A model generated the notes under the pieces. The model did not search any database. It was not told the origin of the DNA and saw only the letters and a program-made list of their open reading frames with translations. This document shows, piece by piece, positions 1 through 8,959 of a stretch of 64,000 bases of DNA (positions are counted from its first letter, which is position 1; every line of letters starts with the position of its first letter). Origin of the DNA: Parasponia andersonii (taxonomy: Eukaryota > Streptophyta > Magnoliopsida > Rosales > Cannabaceae); assembly GCA_002914805.1 (NCBI GenBank), contig JXTB01000538.1, positions 1 through 64,000 of the forward strand, read 5' to 3'. A program made the position numbers and the translations under genes.

Positions 1-177
1 CCCTAAACCCTAAACCCTAAACCCTAAACCCTAAACCCTAAACCCTAAACCCTAAACCCTAAACCCTAAACCCTAAACCCTAAACCCTAAACCCTCAACC
101 CTAAACCCTCAACCCTAAACCCTAAACCCTAAAAACCCTAAACCCTAAACCCTAAACCCTAAACCCTAAACCCTAAA
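1..177. repeat. Telomeric repeat array (CCCTAAA)n
   Basis: About 25 tandem copies of the plant-type heptamer CCCTAAA run from the first base to about 177. This is the C-rich strand, so the window begins at the left physical end of a chromosome and reads inward. Most units are perfect. Around 91-115 two units read CCCTCAA, and near 127-140 one unit has extra A residues, which is the usual degeneration at the inner edge. The array stops in AT-rich unique DNA. No subtelomeric satellite follows. Confidence 0.98.
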
Positions 178-903
178 AAATTTAATCGAATTCTACGCGC
201 GTTCATTGAAGATTTAAATCATGATTTTCCGGCTTTAAAAATGACATTTCAACTAAATTTTTCCATTCGGCTTTGACTCGCCCAGTTCTCTTTTTATTAT
301 TATTATTTTTTTTTAATTTTTTAATCTTTAGCATAAGAATGAGCCTATGTAACTTCAACGGCAAAGGCTCGGGCCATATTTGTTTGTCATCAGTAGTCGG
401 TAGAAATCACTGGATAGTGGCAGCACACACAGCGCCAAATCACAGCACAGATCTATCAATTTCATCAAAGGAAGTGGGATTTTCAAATTTCATTTTTTCA
501 GGTAATGCTTCTCGCATTTTCGTTATTTTTCTTTGTATTATTTCGCTCTGCCCAGTCTCTCAAACGTCAAATATCTCGTTACTCCTCTTCTCTTCTATTC
601 TATTTTTCTTTTTCGTTTTCGTTTTCATTTTCATTTTCATTCGTACTGATTCCCCTTGCTTATTTTCTCGACTTTACATTTATATGTTTACGGTTGGTAA
701 AATTACTGATTTACTGATAGCCTATGGCTAAAAACTGACCCCTTTACATCCCCAAACTAAAAGTTTTTTGATTAATTTGATGGATTGGTAGATTCATTCT
801 TTTAGTTAATTGCGGACTAGTGGTTGTCTAAGACTGATTAGTAGTTTTTATTTCAGGCTAATCGCTAGTATACAAACTGACATAACAAATAATAAAAAAA
901 ATC
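178..903 (+). promoter_or_regulatory. Promoter and 5' leader of the CGR-type gene, with a probable leader intron
   Basis: This is the whole space between the telomere and the first start codon. A pyrimidine-rich stretch at 560-650 gives open frames of low-complexity Phe/Ser that I do not regard as genes. A good donor (cag|gtaatg, exon edge 501) and acceptor (tttcag|g, exon edge 857) suggest a 355-base intron in the 5' UTR. The leader exon after 857 has no ATG before 904. Promoter elements are not clear by eye, and the transcription start is probably between about 330 and 450. Confidence 0.5.
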
Positions 904-3900
904 ATGTCGAGGAGGCCAGGAAATGTAAATCCTGGTAGGCGCATTACTGAAGGTGGAAGTGGAACCATTCCAAATCCATTTGTGGGTTCAGTCCAATCTA
1001 AATCACGCACATCACCACTATTATCCATTGGCCTTCTAGTCTTGGTATCCACTTTTCCGGCTTCTTCCTAAATTTTTAGTATATTATTCTCTTTCTTTCT
1101 TTTTTCTTATTAATCACTTCTCTTTTTCAAAAATTCAGGTTGCAATTCTTCTTATTGGCTATAGTTATAGCTGGTCAGGTATATGTATGTATTTTTGTTG
1201 ATAGAAACCCAAAATATATCCTCTGATAATTTTCTTCATTCATTCATAACTTGTTGTTTCTACCTATATGCCAGGTGGAATGGGCAGTAAAGAGGTCCTA
1301 AGTAAATTTGAAGGTGAATTTCACACTTTTTAACAATTTCATTTCTTTCTTCGTGTTCAATGAAGTTTTTGAATAAGAGAGAACTTTATCTGAATTGAAG
1401 ATGAAGCTTTGTGAGCTTATTGAGTCCTCAGAGTTAAACTCTCTGAGATTATAGCTTTATTATTTATAGCAGTAGAATACAAGGTTAGAGACCTCTAACA
1501 GCTCAGCCACAAATCACGGACTGTTACAACTAATTACAAAAACTTAACCAATTGTAACAACTATGACTCAGCTTTGACCAGGTTCTAGAGTCTTCTTGAG
1601 CTGAGCTGGAAAAACCGCTGGCTGAGTCAGCTTGCTTAACATCCCCCCTCAAATGAAAGGGTGAAGGTTTCACCATGAGTTTGTCTTTCGTTGAGAGAAA
1701 CCGTTTTTACAAAGAGGCCCTTTGTTAGAACATCAGCAACTTGATCATATGTGGGAACATAGCGTATTTCTAACTTCTTCTATAAATGAGTTGGGTTGGC
1801 AGCTAAAGAAGCAGTTCCTAAATTATCACTTCAGATTATAGGGCAGCAATTAAGAGTTATGCCAAGTTCAGTCATCAACGAAGTAAGCCAACTAAGTTCA
1901 GCAGCTTCATGAGCCAAGGCTCGGTATTCTGACTCGGTGCTAGTATGTGCAATGATAGGTTGTTTCTTCGAGCTCCAGGAGATCAAAGAGGCACCCAGAA
2001 AAATGCTGTAGGCACCAGTCGAACGTCGATCATCTGGACAGCTTGCCCAGTCTGCATCCCCAAATCCAACTAAAGAAGGATACTTGCTTGGTTGGAGAAT
2101 TATACCATGTGTAATGGTACTTTTCAAATATCTCAGTACATGTTTACATGCCTCCCAATGACTAGTAGTAGGACTCTGAAGAGACTGACTTAGCTTACTC
2201 ACAATGTAACAAATATCGGGTCTAGTGACAGTCAAATATTGAAGTGCACCAATGGTACTTCTATAGAGTGTCGGATCTGCCATGGGTTCTCCATCAGCTT
2301 TGGGTAGTGTTCTTAATAAGGCTTAGCTTGAGCCATCTGTGTTCGAATGAGCAAATCAGCAATGTACTTAGATTGAGTTAAGTACAACCCAGTAGAATCT
2401 CGGAATGCTTCAATGCCCAGAAAATAATGAAGGGAACCCCAGTTGACAAGAGCATTTTTCAATCGATCAAACCAAGTTCTAGGAGCTTGTTTAAGACCAT
2501 ATAGGGCCTTTTAAGTAGGATGCTTAGGGCGAGTCATGTATACTTCCTCTTGAATAACTACATTAAGAAATGCATTGTTAACATTAAGTTGCTTAACATC
2601 CAGCCCCATGTCGCGACCAATGCCAAAACAGTGCAAATAGTTGGAGGCTTGGTAACTGGACTGAAAGTTTCAGAATAGTCAATGCTAGGGGTTTGATGAA
2701 AACCTTTTGCTACCAGGCGAGTCTTGTGCCGTTCAAGAGATCCATCATCATTAAATTTTACTTTAAAAGCCCACTTGTTACCAACAATATTGAAATGAGG
2801 TGAAGCAGGAACTAAATCCCAGGTATGATGGCGTAGGAGAGCTTGACATTCAGCTTCTATTGCAGCCTTCCAATGAGGACTTTGTAATGCTTGAGAAACA
2901 GTAGTAGTCTCCAAAGGACCAGTAGAGACAACCGAGGGATATTTGAAAGCTAGATAGACCTTGGGTTTGTAAATACCAAGTTTGGAACGAGTATCTGTAG
3001 GATGAGTTGAGACGGAAGGAGCTAAAGGAGCAGCTGGTACTGGAGTTGTTGCTTGAAAAGTTGGTGGAGAAGAAATAGCATCATTGAGAGAAGTTGGTGA
3101 TGAGTCTGGAACAGTAGGACAAGGCATGGATCCAACTTGAACAGTAGGGAGAGAGTGTCTAGGAGGAGTAGAAGCAGAGACTAGAAGCAGGGTAAAGCTG
3201 GTTGTACATGGAGAATCTGAAGAAGCTGAACTAGAAATTGAATCGGGTTTGGCACCAAACAACTCATGATAGGAAAAATCTGACTCATTAAACACGACAT
3301 TACGAGAAATATACAGACGGCTCGTTGGAACTAAGCATTTATACCCTTCATGTTCAAGGCTATATCAGATAAAGAGGCATTTTGATGACCGAAACTGAAG
3401 TTTATTAGCATTGTAAGGGCGAAGATAAGGGTAATATGCACTGCCAAAAAACTTAAGAAAGGGTATAATCAGGTATAACCCCAAGAAGAGCTTGAATAGG
3501 ACTTTTATTACCAAGTACTAGAGTTGGAAGACAATTGATCAAATATGCAGCTGTGGAAAAAATTTCCCACCAATAACAGAGAGGCATTGACGCTTGTGCT
3601 AATAATGTGAGACCCAATTCTACAATATGGCGATGCTTCCTTTCTGCCTTTGCATTTTGCTCATGAGTATGAGGACAAGGATGACGAAGTTGAACACCCT
3701 GCTGTTGAAGAAATGGCACAAAACGATGTTATTCTCCTCCCCAGTGACTTTGAAGACTTTTAATTGATGTGCCAAGTTGTTTCTCCACAGAAAGTTGAAA
3801 CAGTTTGAAAATACTAACAGCTTCAGATGTAAGAGGCATAGGAAATATCCAAGTATGGCGACTAAAATCATCAATGAAATGGATATAATACCGAAAACCA

Positions 3901-6350
3901 TTAGATGAAGTGCATGGAGCAGGACCCCAAATGTCCATGTCAAAACAAGTCGAGAGAGTGATTAGTCTTAGTTGTTGAACGTGCAAATGGTAAAGTATGG
4001 AGGAACTGGTTTGGAACCAAGGACATAGCTGACGAGATTGTGACCACAAATAGCTGGAAGTACTTGGGGACGCCAAATCGAGTAATTTGTGCGATCAAGC
4101 TTCACAAATACGGTGGTGCCGAGAGTAGTGGTGAACGGAGAGCACGGATTGGATTTCTGGAGCTGAGCCAGAGCAGTAGCGACGGAAGATTCACCGGAGG
4201 TGGACAATGAGGCACCAGGATCTGCCATTGAAGGACCGTATGAAGCAATACCAAATGAAGATTTTGAATAAGAGAGAACTTTATCTGAATTGAAGAAGAA
4301 GCTTTGTAAGCTTAATGACTCCTCAGAGTTAAACTCTCTGAGATTATAGCTTTATTATTTATAACAGTAGAATACAAGCTTAGAGACCTCTAACAGCTCA
4401 GCCACAAATCATGGAGTCAGCTTTGACTAGGTTATAGAGTCTTCTTGAACTGAGCTGGAAAAACCGCAGGCTGAGTCAGCTTGCTTAACATGTTCTGATT
4501 ATGTTGCAGCATATCCAGCATTTAATATTGGCTGAGTTGTCACTGGATGGTCAATATAAGAGCATTATATGGTTAAATTTTGCAAATGACCATAATTTTA
4601 CATAGTGAGCTTATTTCATCTAACCTTCCTTATGATACATCGCTTGACTTCTAAGTTAATATATAGATAGAGGATTTGGAGTTTCTTTGAAATTGACGGA
4701 GATAATGGATTTGGGGGACATCATAAGTATGGCCTTTTACATAAGGTGGGAGGATGAATTGTGTAGTGTTTTGTGCCAGTTCAATTGGCTCAAGAAGGTT
4801 TCTTAGAGAAATCGATTAAAAAGATTTGAACAACTTGATTCCTCAACTCATTTATTTTAAAGTGCTAAACATTAGCATCATTGATATGATAAAGAAACTC
4901 CACAATTGAATTACTGAGCATCTTTTTTTTTTTTTTAATTTTGTTTCTTTCTTTCTTTCTTTTCTTGAAAAAGTTTTATTTTTGCATGCTCTGTTACCAT
5001 CAAATTTTTAATTAAATAGAGGAGCCCTTTTCCATTTTAAAAATTTTAGTATGTACTATGTACATGCAGGTGGCATTTCATGCACATACGAAGTCCAGAG
5101 AGCCATACCTGTTCTAAAGAAAGCGTATGGAGACAGTATGCATAAAGTGCTGCATGTGGGACCTGAGACATGTTCTGTGGTATCTAAACTTTTGAAAGAG
5201 GAGGATACCGAGGCCTGGGGTGTCGAACCATATGACCTGGAAGATGTGGACACGAATTGCAAGAGTCTTGTTCGCAAAGGCATTGTACGAATGGCTGATA
5301 TAAAGTTTGCACTACCATACCGGGCAAAGTCATTTTCTATTGTAATAGTGTCTGATGCACTGGATTACTTGTCTCCAAAATACCTCAACAAAACTCTTCC
5401 AGAATTGGCAAGGGTGTCTTCTGATGGTGTTGTTATATTTGCAGGTAAATCTCTCGTTACAGTTTTCTTTTCCCTTTCATTTTGGTACTCTTGTGTTATC
5501 CAAATTCCTATTACAGTCGTGCTTCATTTGGAGTTATTGTGCTTGTTATGCTTATTCATGGGTTTTTTTTTCCTACATAATGACCATACCATGTCTACAC
5601 TGTCGATTATATGCAGAAATCTAATACAAAGTATATTTGCTAGTTTATTTATCAGTTTATTGATATTTTAAGGAGGTGACTGATGTTCAGAAACCATGGA
5701 CTTCGATTTACATTTGTAGGCTATCCAGGTCAGAACAGAGCTAAAGTTGCAGAGCTTTCCAAATTTGATCGTCCAGTAAGTTACAGTTGTTCTACAGGAT
5801 TATGATGATACTGAATTTAGAAACATGTGATTGATGATCATAGATCCTCACCTTGTCACTTCGATACTGGCTTTGTACTTTAGATACCTTTCTGTCAAAA
5901 AAAAAGTAGTAATAACCCTAGTTCGTACTTGTGACTAAAATAAAATATTACTGCTTGATAAAATCTTCCTTTCCCCTAGTCTGATTAAGATCTAGTGATT
6001 TTGACTGTAGATTATTAAACTCGTGAAAACTTTGATGAAAATAGAAAGAACAACCGTGTGGATTGTTATAGTTGTTTTGACCATCTAAGCGGTATCTAAG
6101 CTCTAACCGTTTTATATTACCTGTTCAGTTCTTATATGAGAATTTACAGGGTTGAATACAGAGGGAATGACAGTAACGTATATTTAACTTTGCGCAGGCC
6201 AAATTGAGAAGTTCTTCTTGGTGGATAAGGTTTTTTCTCCAAAATAGCTTAGAAGATAATGAAACAGCCTCAAAGAAGTTTGAACAGGCTTCAACTAAGA
6301 GGTCGTATAAGCCTACCTGCCAAGTTTTTCACCTGAAATCATACCAATAA
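904..6350 (+). CDS. CGR3: Golgi pectin methyltransferase, CGR2/CGR3 family (267 aa, 6 coding exons)
   Basis: Exons: 904-1044, 1139-1178, 1275-1313, 5070-5444, 5720-5775, 6198-6350; all junctions are GT/AG and the frame closes at TAA. The 267-residue product has a short basic Ser/Gly-rich cytosolic head with the family tract QSKSRTSPLLS, one membrane anchor at about residues 39-59, then a lumenal SAM-methyltransferase-like domain (KVLHVGPETC near residue 100, ADIKFALPYRAKSF, SDALDYLSPKYLNKT) ending in CQVFHLK. Arabidopsis CGR2 and CGR3 are about 260 aa and are known to act in the Golgi in homogalacturonan methyl-esterification; function here is by homology. The third intron is 3.76 kb because a copia element sits in it in antisense. 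The start codon lies only about 0.73 kb from the telomere array. A polyadenylation-like AATAAA lies near 6676. Confidence 0.93.
1359..1641 (-). repeat. Copia 3' LTR (283 bp)
   Basis: This is the 3' LTR of the minus-strand element. It starts right after the polypurine tract with TGTTAAGC (minus strand) and ends at CTTCATT by the target-duplication criterion, or CTTCA by the canonical TG...CA rule. It keeps a segment of about 46 bp (around 1517-1562) that is missing from the other LTR. Apart from that gap I count roughly a dozen mismatches between the two LTRs by eye, so the insertion is not very recent. Confidence 0.93.
1642..1655 (-). other. Copia polypurine tract
   Basis: On the minus strand the bases just before the 3' LTR read TTTGAGGGGGGA. 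This is the expected plus-strand priming site and its position confirms the orientation of the element. Confidence 0.8.
1831..2460 (-). pseudogene. Copia connection and RNase H remnant
   Basis: Downstream of the RT deletion the minus strand reads LYLTQSKYIADLL, then an in-frame stop near 2320. The RNase H region is open from 2283: MADPTLYRSTIGALQYLTVTRPDI, GFGDADWASCPDDRRSTGAY, SSKKQPIIAHTSTESEYRALA. The Asp and Glu residues typical of this domain are visible, so it is the best-preserved part of the element. Confidence 0.88.
2461..3295 (-). pseudogene. Copia reverse transcriptase remnant lacking the YVDD box
   Basis: After a Ser/Pro/Thr-rich linker (about 3290-2930) the minus strand encodes the start of the copia RT domain: HWKAAIEAECQALLRHHTWDLV, NKWAFKVKFNDDGSLERHKTRLVAKGF, DYSETFSPV. 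The frame is lost near 2560. In another frame ALYGLKQAPRTWFDRLKNALVNWG follows and then jumps straight to SLHYFLGIEAF. The intervening block of roughly 50 residues that normally contains the catalytic YVDD box is absent. The enzyme is therefore dead by deletion, apart from its stop codons. Confidence 0.88.
3453..4000 (-). pseudogene. Copia integrase remnant
   Basis: Minus-strand translation gives the catalytic core: DMDIWGPAP and FIDDFSRHTWIFPM (about 3940-3830), then LQSHWGGE, where the family normally has Asp before WGGE. The frame shifts near 3720. The second part carries HEQNAKAERKHRHIVE, which contains the usual catalytic Glu, and ends with the family NCLPTLVL-type region. The Asp-to-His change, the frameshift and the missing N-terminal domain make this inactive. 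Confidence 0.88.
4000..4228 (-). pseudogene. Copia gag N-terminal remnant
   Basis: A minus-strand frame begins ATG-Ala-Asp-Pro at 4228 and contains the conserved plant copia gag N-terminal region: KLDRTNYSIWRPQV, then VLGSKPVPPY. It breaks off at about 4000, where the sequence passes directly into integrase. The rest of gag, the zinc knuckle, the protease and the zinc-binding head of integrase are missing, so one deletion has joined gag to mid-integrase. Confidence 0.85.
4242..4253 (-). other. Copia primer-binding site
   Basis: Immediately inside the 5' LTR the minus strand reads TGGTATTGCTTC. The first six bases match the usual copia primer-binding site complementary to the 3' end of initiator tRNA-Met (TGGTATCAGAGC); the rest has decayed. 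Confidence 0.75.
4254..4490 (-). repeat. Copia 5' LTR (237 bp, internally deleted)
   Basis: This is the partner of the 1359-1641 LTR. It lacks about 46 bp present there. The lost block sits between similar short words (gact/gagt before ctcagctttgac), which fits a small deletion by slippage or microhomology. The terminus toward the gene (AATGAAG) and the outer terminus (CTTAACA) match the first LTR. Confidence 0.93.
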
Positions 6351-8539
6351 GGACATTCAAGTTTTTAGCTGAAAACCTGGTTTAACCATCTTTAGTGCCG
6401 GAAGGCTAAGTTCATATTGAAAGGAAACTATAATCTTGTTCTGTTTTTCTATTAGAAGACAGTAAACGTGTGATTAATGTATTTGTTCATGAAGTAAATT
6501 TGGCATGAATAGATTTCCTTCACCTTATATCCAACTCGGTACTTTGCCTCACAAATTTCTGCTTGCTTTAGATTCGTTAGTATCTTATATCCTTTTATAT
6601 GTATGGCACAAACAATAATCTGTATCTTTTAGTTATAAGATCAATCATGAATTACACATTGTATCCACCATACAGAATAAACGCCATGTTTTAGGCTGAA
6701 AAAAAAAAAAAGAAGAAATTTGATTTTTTATGGTAATTTTTCAAAAAAAATTGAAAAATCCTGGAATTTAAAATTTATCTGAAAAATCCCAGATTTAATT
6801 ATAAAATACCACTTTTAAAAGTATTTAGAAAAAATATCACTTTGGGCCTCGAATTTTGTAAAAAGCCCAGAAAAAAAGTAAAGAGGACTACACGCTTTTT
6901 TCTTTTGTTAAACTCGAGATGTCGTTTTCTTCTAAAACGACAACAGAAATTATATTTAAAAAAGCCTTATTTTACAAAATGAATGTTGCATACGTATAAG
7001 TCAACCAAGTTTGAACTTTGACAAAATAATGTGATGTTTCGTGGTATTTGAGTAATTAGTAGAGTTATTTATGTAACTATGGGCAGCGTGCTATAATATC
7101 AGGATGGCCCAGCCCGTCGTAGAACTTTAGATGGGCTAATCGTAATACTATAGATGGGCTGAGGCAGTTTACTATTTGTGGGCTAGGTTAGACTAGGTTG
7201 GCTTGACCTACCAAAGTTGATAGGATAGGATGGATTATGCTTGAGCCTCCGATCACGGATTAATCCATCGTAGATTGACCCATTTTGACCTATTTTTCCT
7301 TTATTTTTATATTTTTTATTTTTTTAAAATTTTGTTTTGTATAATCTTAAAAATTTTATGTTATTTATCCTTTACTAAGCCAAAGTTTTGTATTGTTCTA
7401 CTTAATTTGACTTATAAGATTTTTAATAAAATAATCATAAATAAAATTTTTGATGAATCATATAATTATTTAGTTCTATTTATATTAGTTTTTCTAATAT
7501 TAATAAATATTTTTTTTATTGTTTATATTAAGTAGCAGTTAAATTAATTTTTAATTGTACCTAAATTATTTATGATTTGATAAAAAAAATAACTTTGGCG
7601 TTAAACAAAATGTTTTTTTCCTTTTTTTCTTTTTGAATTAGAATGGACTTGCCTATGATATGTTATAATGGGCTGACCTATGAGTTATTATGGGTCAATC
7701 TATGGGCCGATCCATCCTAACCTACAAGTTAGCCCAGCCCAACACACGTGTAGGGTGGCCTATAGATTGGACTGGGCCACCTTTTTTTCATTAAACTGAC
7801 TCGGCGTGGCCCAAGAAAACAATGAACTAAGTCGGGTTGGCCCACAACTCATGATAAGCTTGCCTAAAATGGGCTAGGCCAGGCAGCCGATTAGCCCAAC
7901 CCCAACTTGAAGTAATTGATGAAGTTTTTCTACTTTTTAGAGTTGAAAAACTGTCATGTGAAATGGTTACTATCCAATTTAGTGATCATTTTTAATGTGA
8001 TTACTAATTTAGTGATGGTTTTGAACATCTTATTAAGTCTGCGACCATTTTGAACCGGTCACTAAACGTTTTAGACGTAATTATTTTTTCTTGAAAAAAA
8101 AAAAAAATTTTGGATGAAAATGGAGCGAATGGAACCGAAAAAATAGAATATAATATATATATATATATAGTGAAAATGCAGTTTAGACTTTTAAACGCCC
8201 CAGAACGGGGGATTATAGATTTTTCATCGAAATTGAGTTCACTTTCCTGAATTTTTTTTCTTTTTTTTTTTTTTTTTTTTTGGGATTGGTTGGGTATCAA
8301 TTCTTCTCATTTTATCCCAAAACACTACTAGTGAGTAATGAGGTCCGTTTCCCAAAAAGATTGAGCAAACGTTGGTTAGTTAGCTGGGGCAGGCAAGTAA
8401 AGTTTATATTTTGTATGGTCTCTTTTTGGGCCGGTTGTCTTGAGAAAGGCAGGCGTCTTGGCTTCTTCTTTTGCATAATTTGAAGCTTTAGAAAAATTAC
8501 ACTAATAAGTAAAATAAATAAATAAATTTAAAAAAAAAA
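6351..8539. other. Intergenic region between CGR and HESP, with a GGCCCA/TGGGCT-rich repeat
   Basis: The first 350 bases are the CGR 3' UTR. About 6700-7080 is AT-rich with nothing recognisable. About 7095-7220 and 7655-7910 are crowded with TGGGCT, GGCCCA and GGGTTGG words flanking an AT-rich core, which looks like the ends of an old repeat (weak inverted similarity around GGGCTAATCG). About 7975-8080 holds several ATTTAGTGAT/GGTCACTAAA words. Poly-A and poly-T tracts occur at 8092-8107 and 8255-8280. The HESP promoter must lie in the last 250 bases. I see no coding gene here. Confidence 0.45.
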
Positions 8540-8918
8540 ATGATGCTAAAGAGGAGCATCCCTTCTCTTGCGCTGCCCTTGCTCACATTCACAACAACAA
8601 CATCAAGCAGCAGAATAAGAAGAAGAAGGATAATAATAAGGTACGATTACATTGTTTGCTGCAAAATGAGCTCAACTCCAACTCCAACTGCAACTCCGAC
8701 GACGCCAAGATTTCCCAAATTTATTTCTCTCCAAAACACCTACTCTTCTACTTCTATACCTTTACGCCTTGCTGCTGCTGCCGCTGATGATGATGATGAT
8801 GATGATATTAAAAGAGAAACCGCCAGGGACAGATTAAGATTTCGTCTCGTCTCTTATAACATATTGGCCCAGGTGAGATTACTTTTTTCTTTATTCTTTT
8901 AGAAGAACACAAACACAA

Positions 8919-8959
<41 letters not shown>

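Larger units (their letters stand above)
1359..4490 (-). mobile_element. Degenerate Ty1/copia LTR retrotransposon in intron 3 of the CGR gene
   Basis: Two direct LTRs (1359-1641 and 4254-4490) flank a minus-strand interior of about 2.6 kb. The domain order gag, integrase, reverse transcriptase, RNase H defines the copia superfamily. The primer-binding site next to the 5' LTR begins TGGTAT, as in elements primed by initiator tRNA-Met, and a polypurine tract precedes the 3' LTR. The five bases TGTTC occur at 1354-1358 and 4491-4495 and are the best candidate target-site duplication. The interior is short because of at least two internal deletions, and it carries stops and frameshifts, so the element cannot move by itself. 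It lies wholly between exons 3 and 4 of the host gene, in antisense orientation. Confidence 0.95.

Noticed and set aside
273..731. Open frames of 152 and 70 codons on the plus strand before the CGR gene
   Set aside because: They are rich in Phe/Ser/Leu from pyrimidine tracts, span a likely leader intron and resemble no protein family.
858..1052. Minus-strand frame over the first CGR exon
   Set aside because: It is the antisense shadow of exon 1; the plus-strand reading gives the conserved family N-terminus.
3620..3943. 107-codon minus-strand frame in the copia element
   Set aside because: It is a different frame over the integrase region; the overlapping frame carries the integrase motifs.
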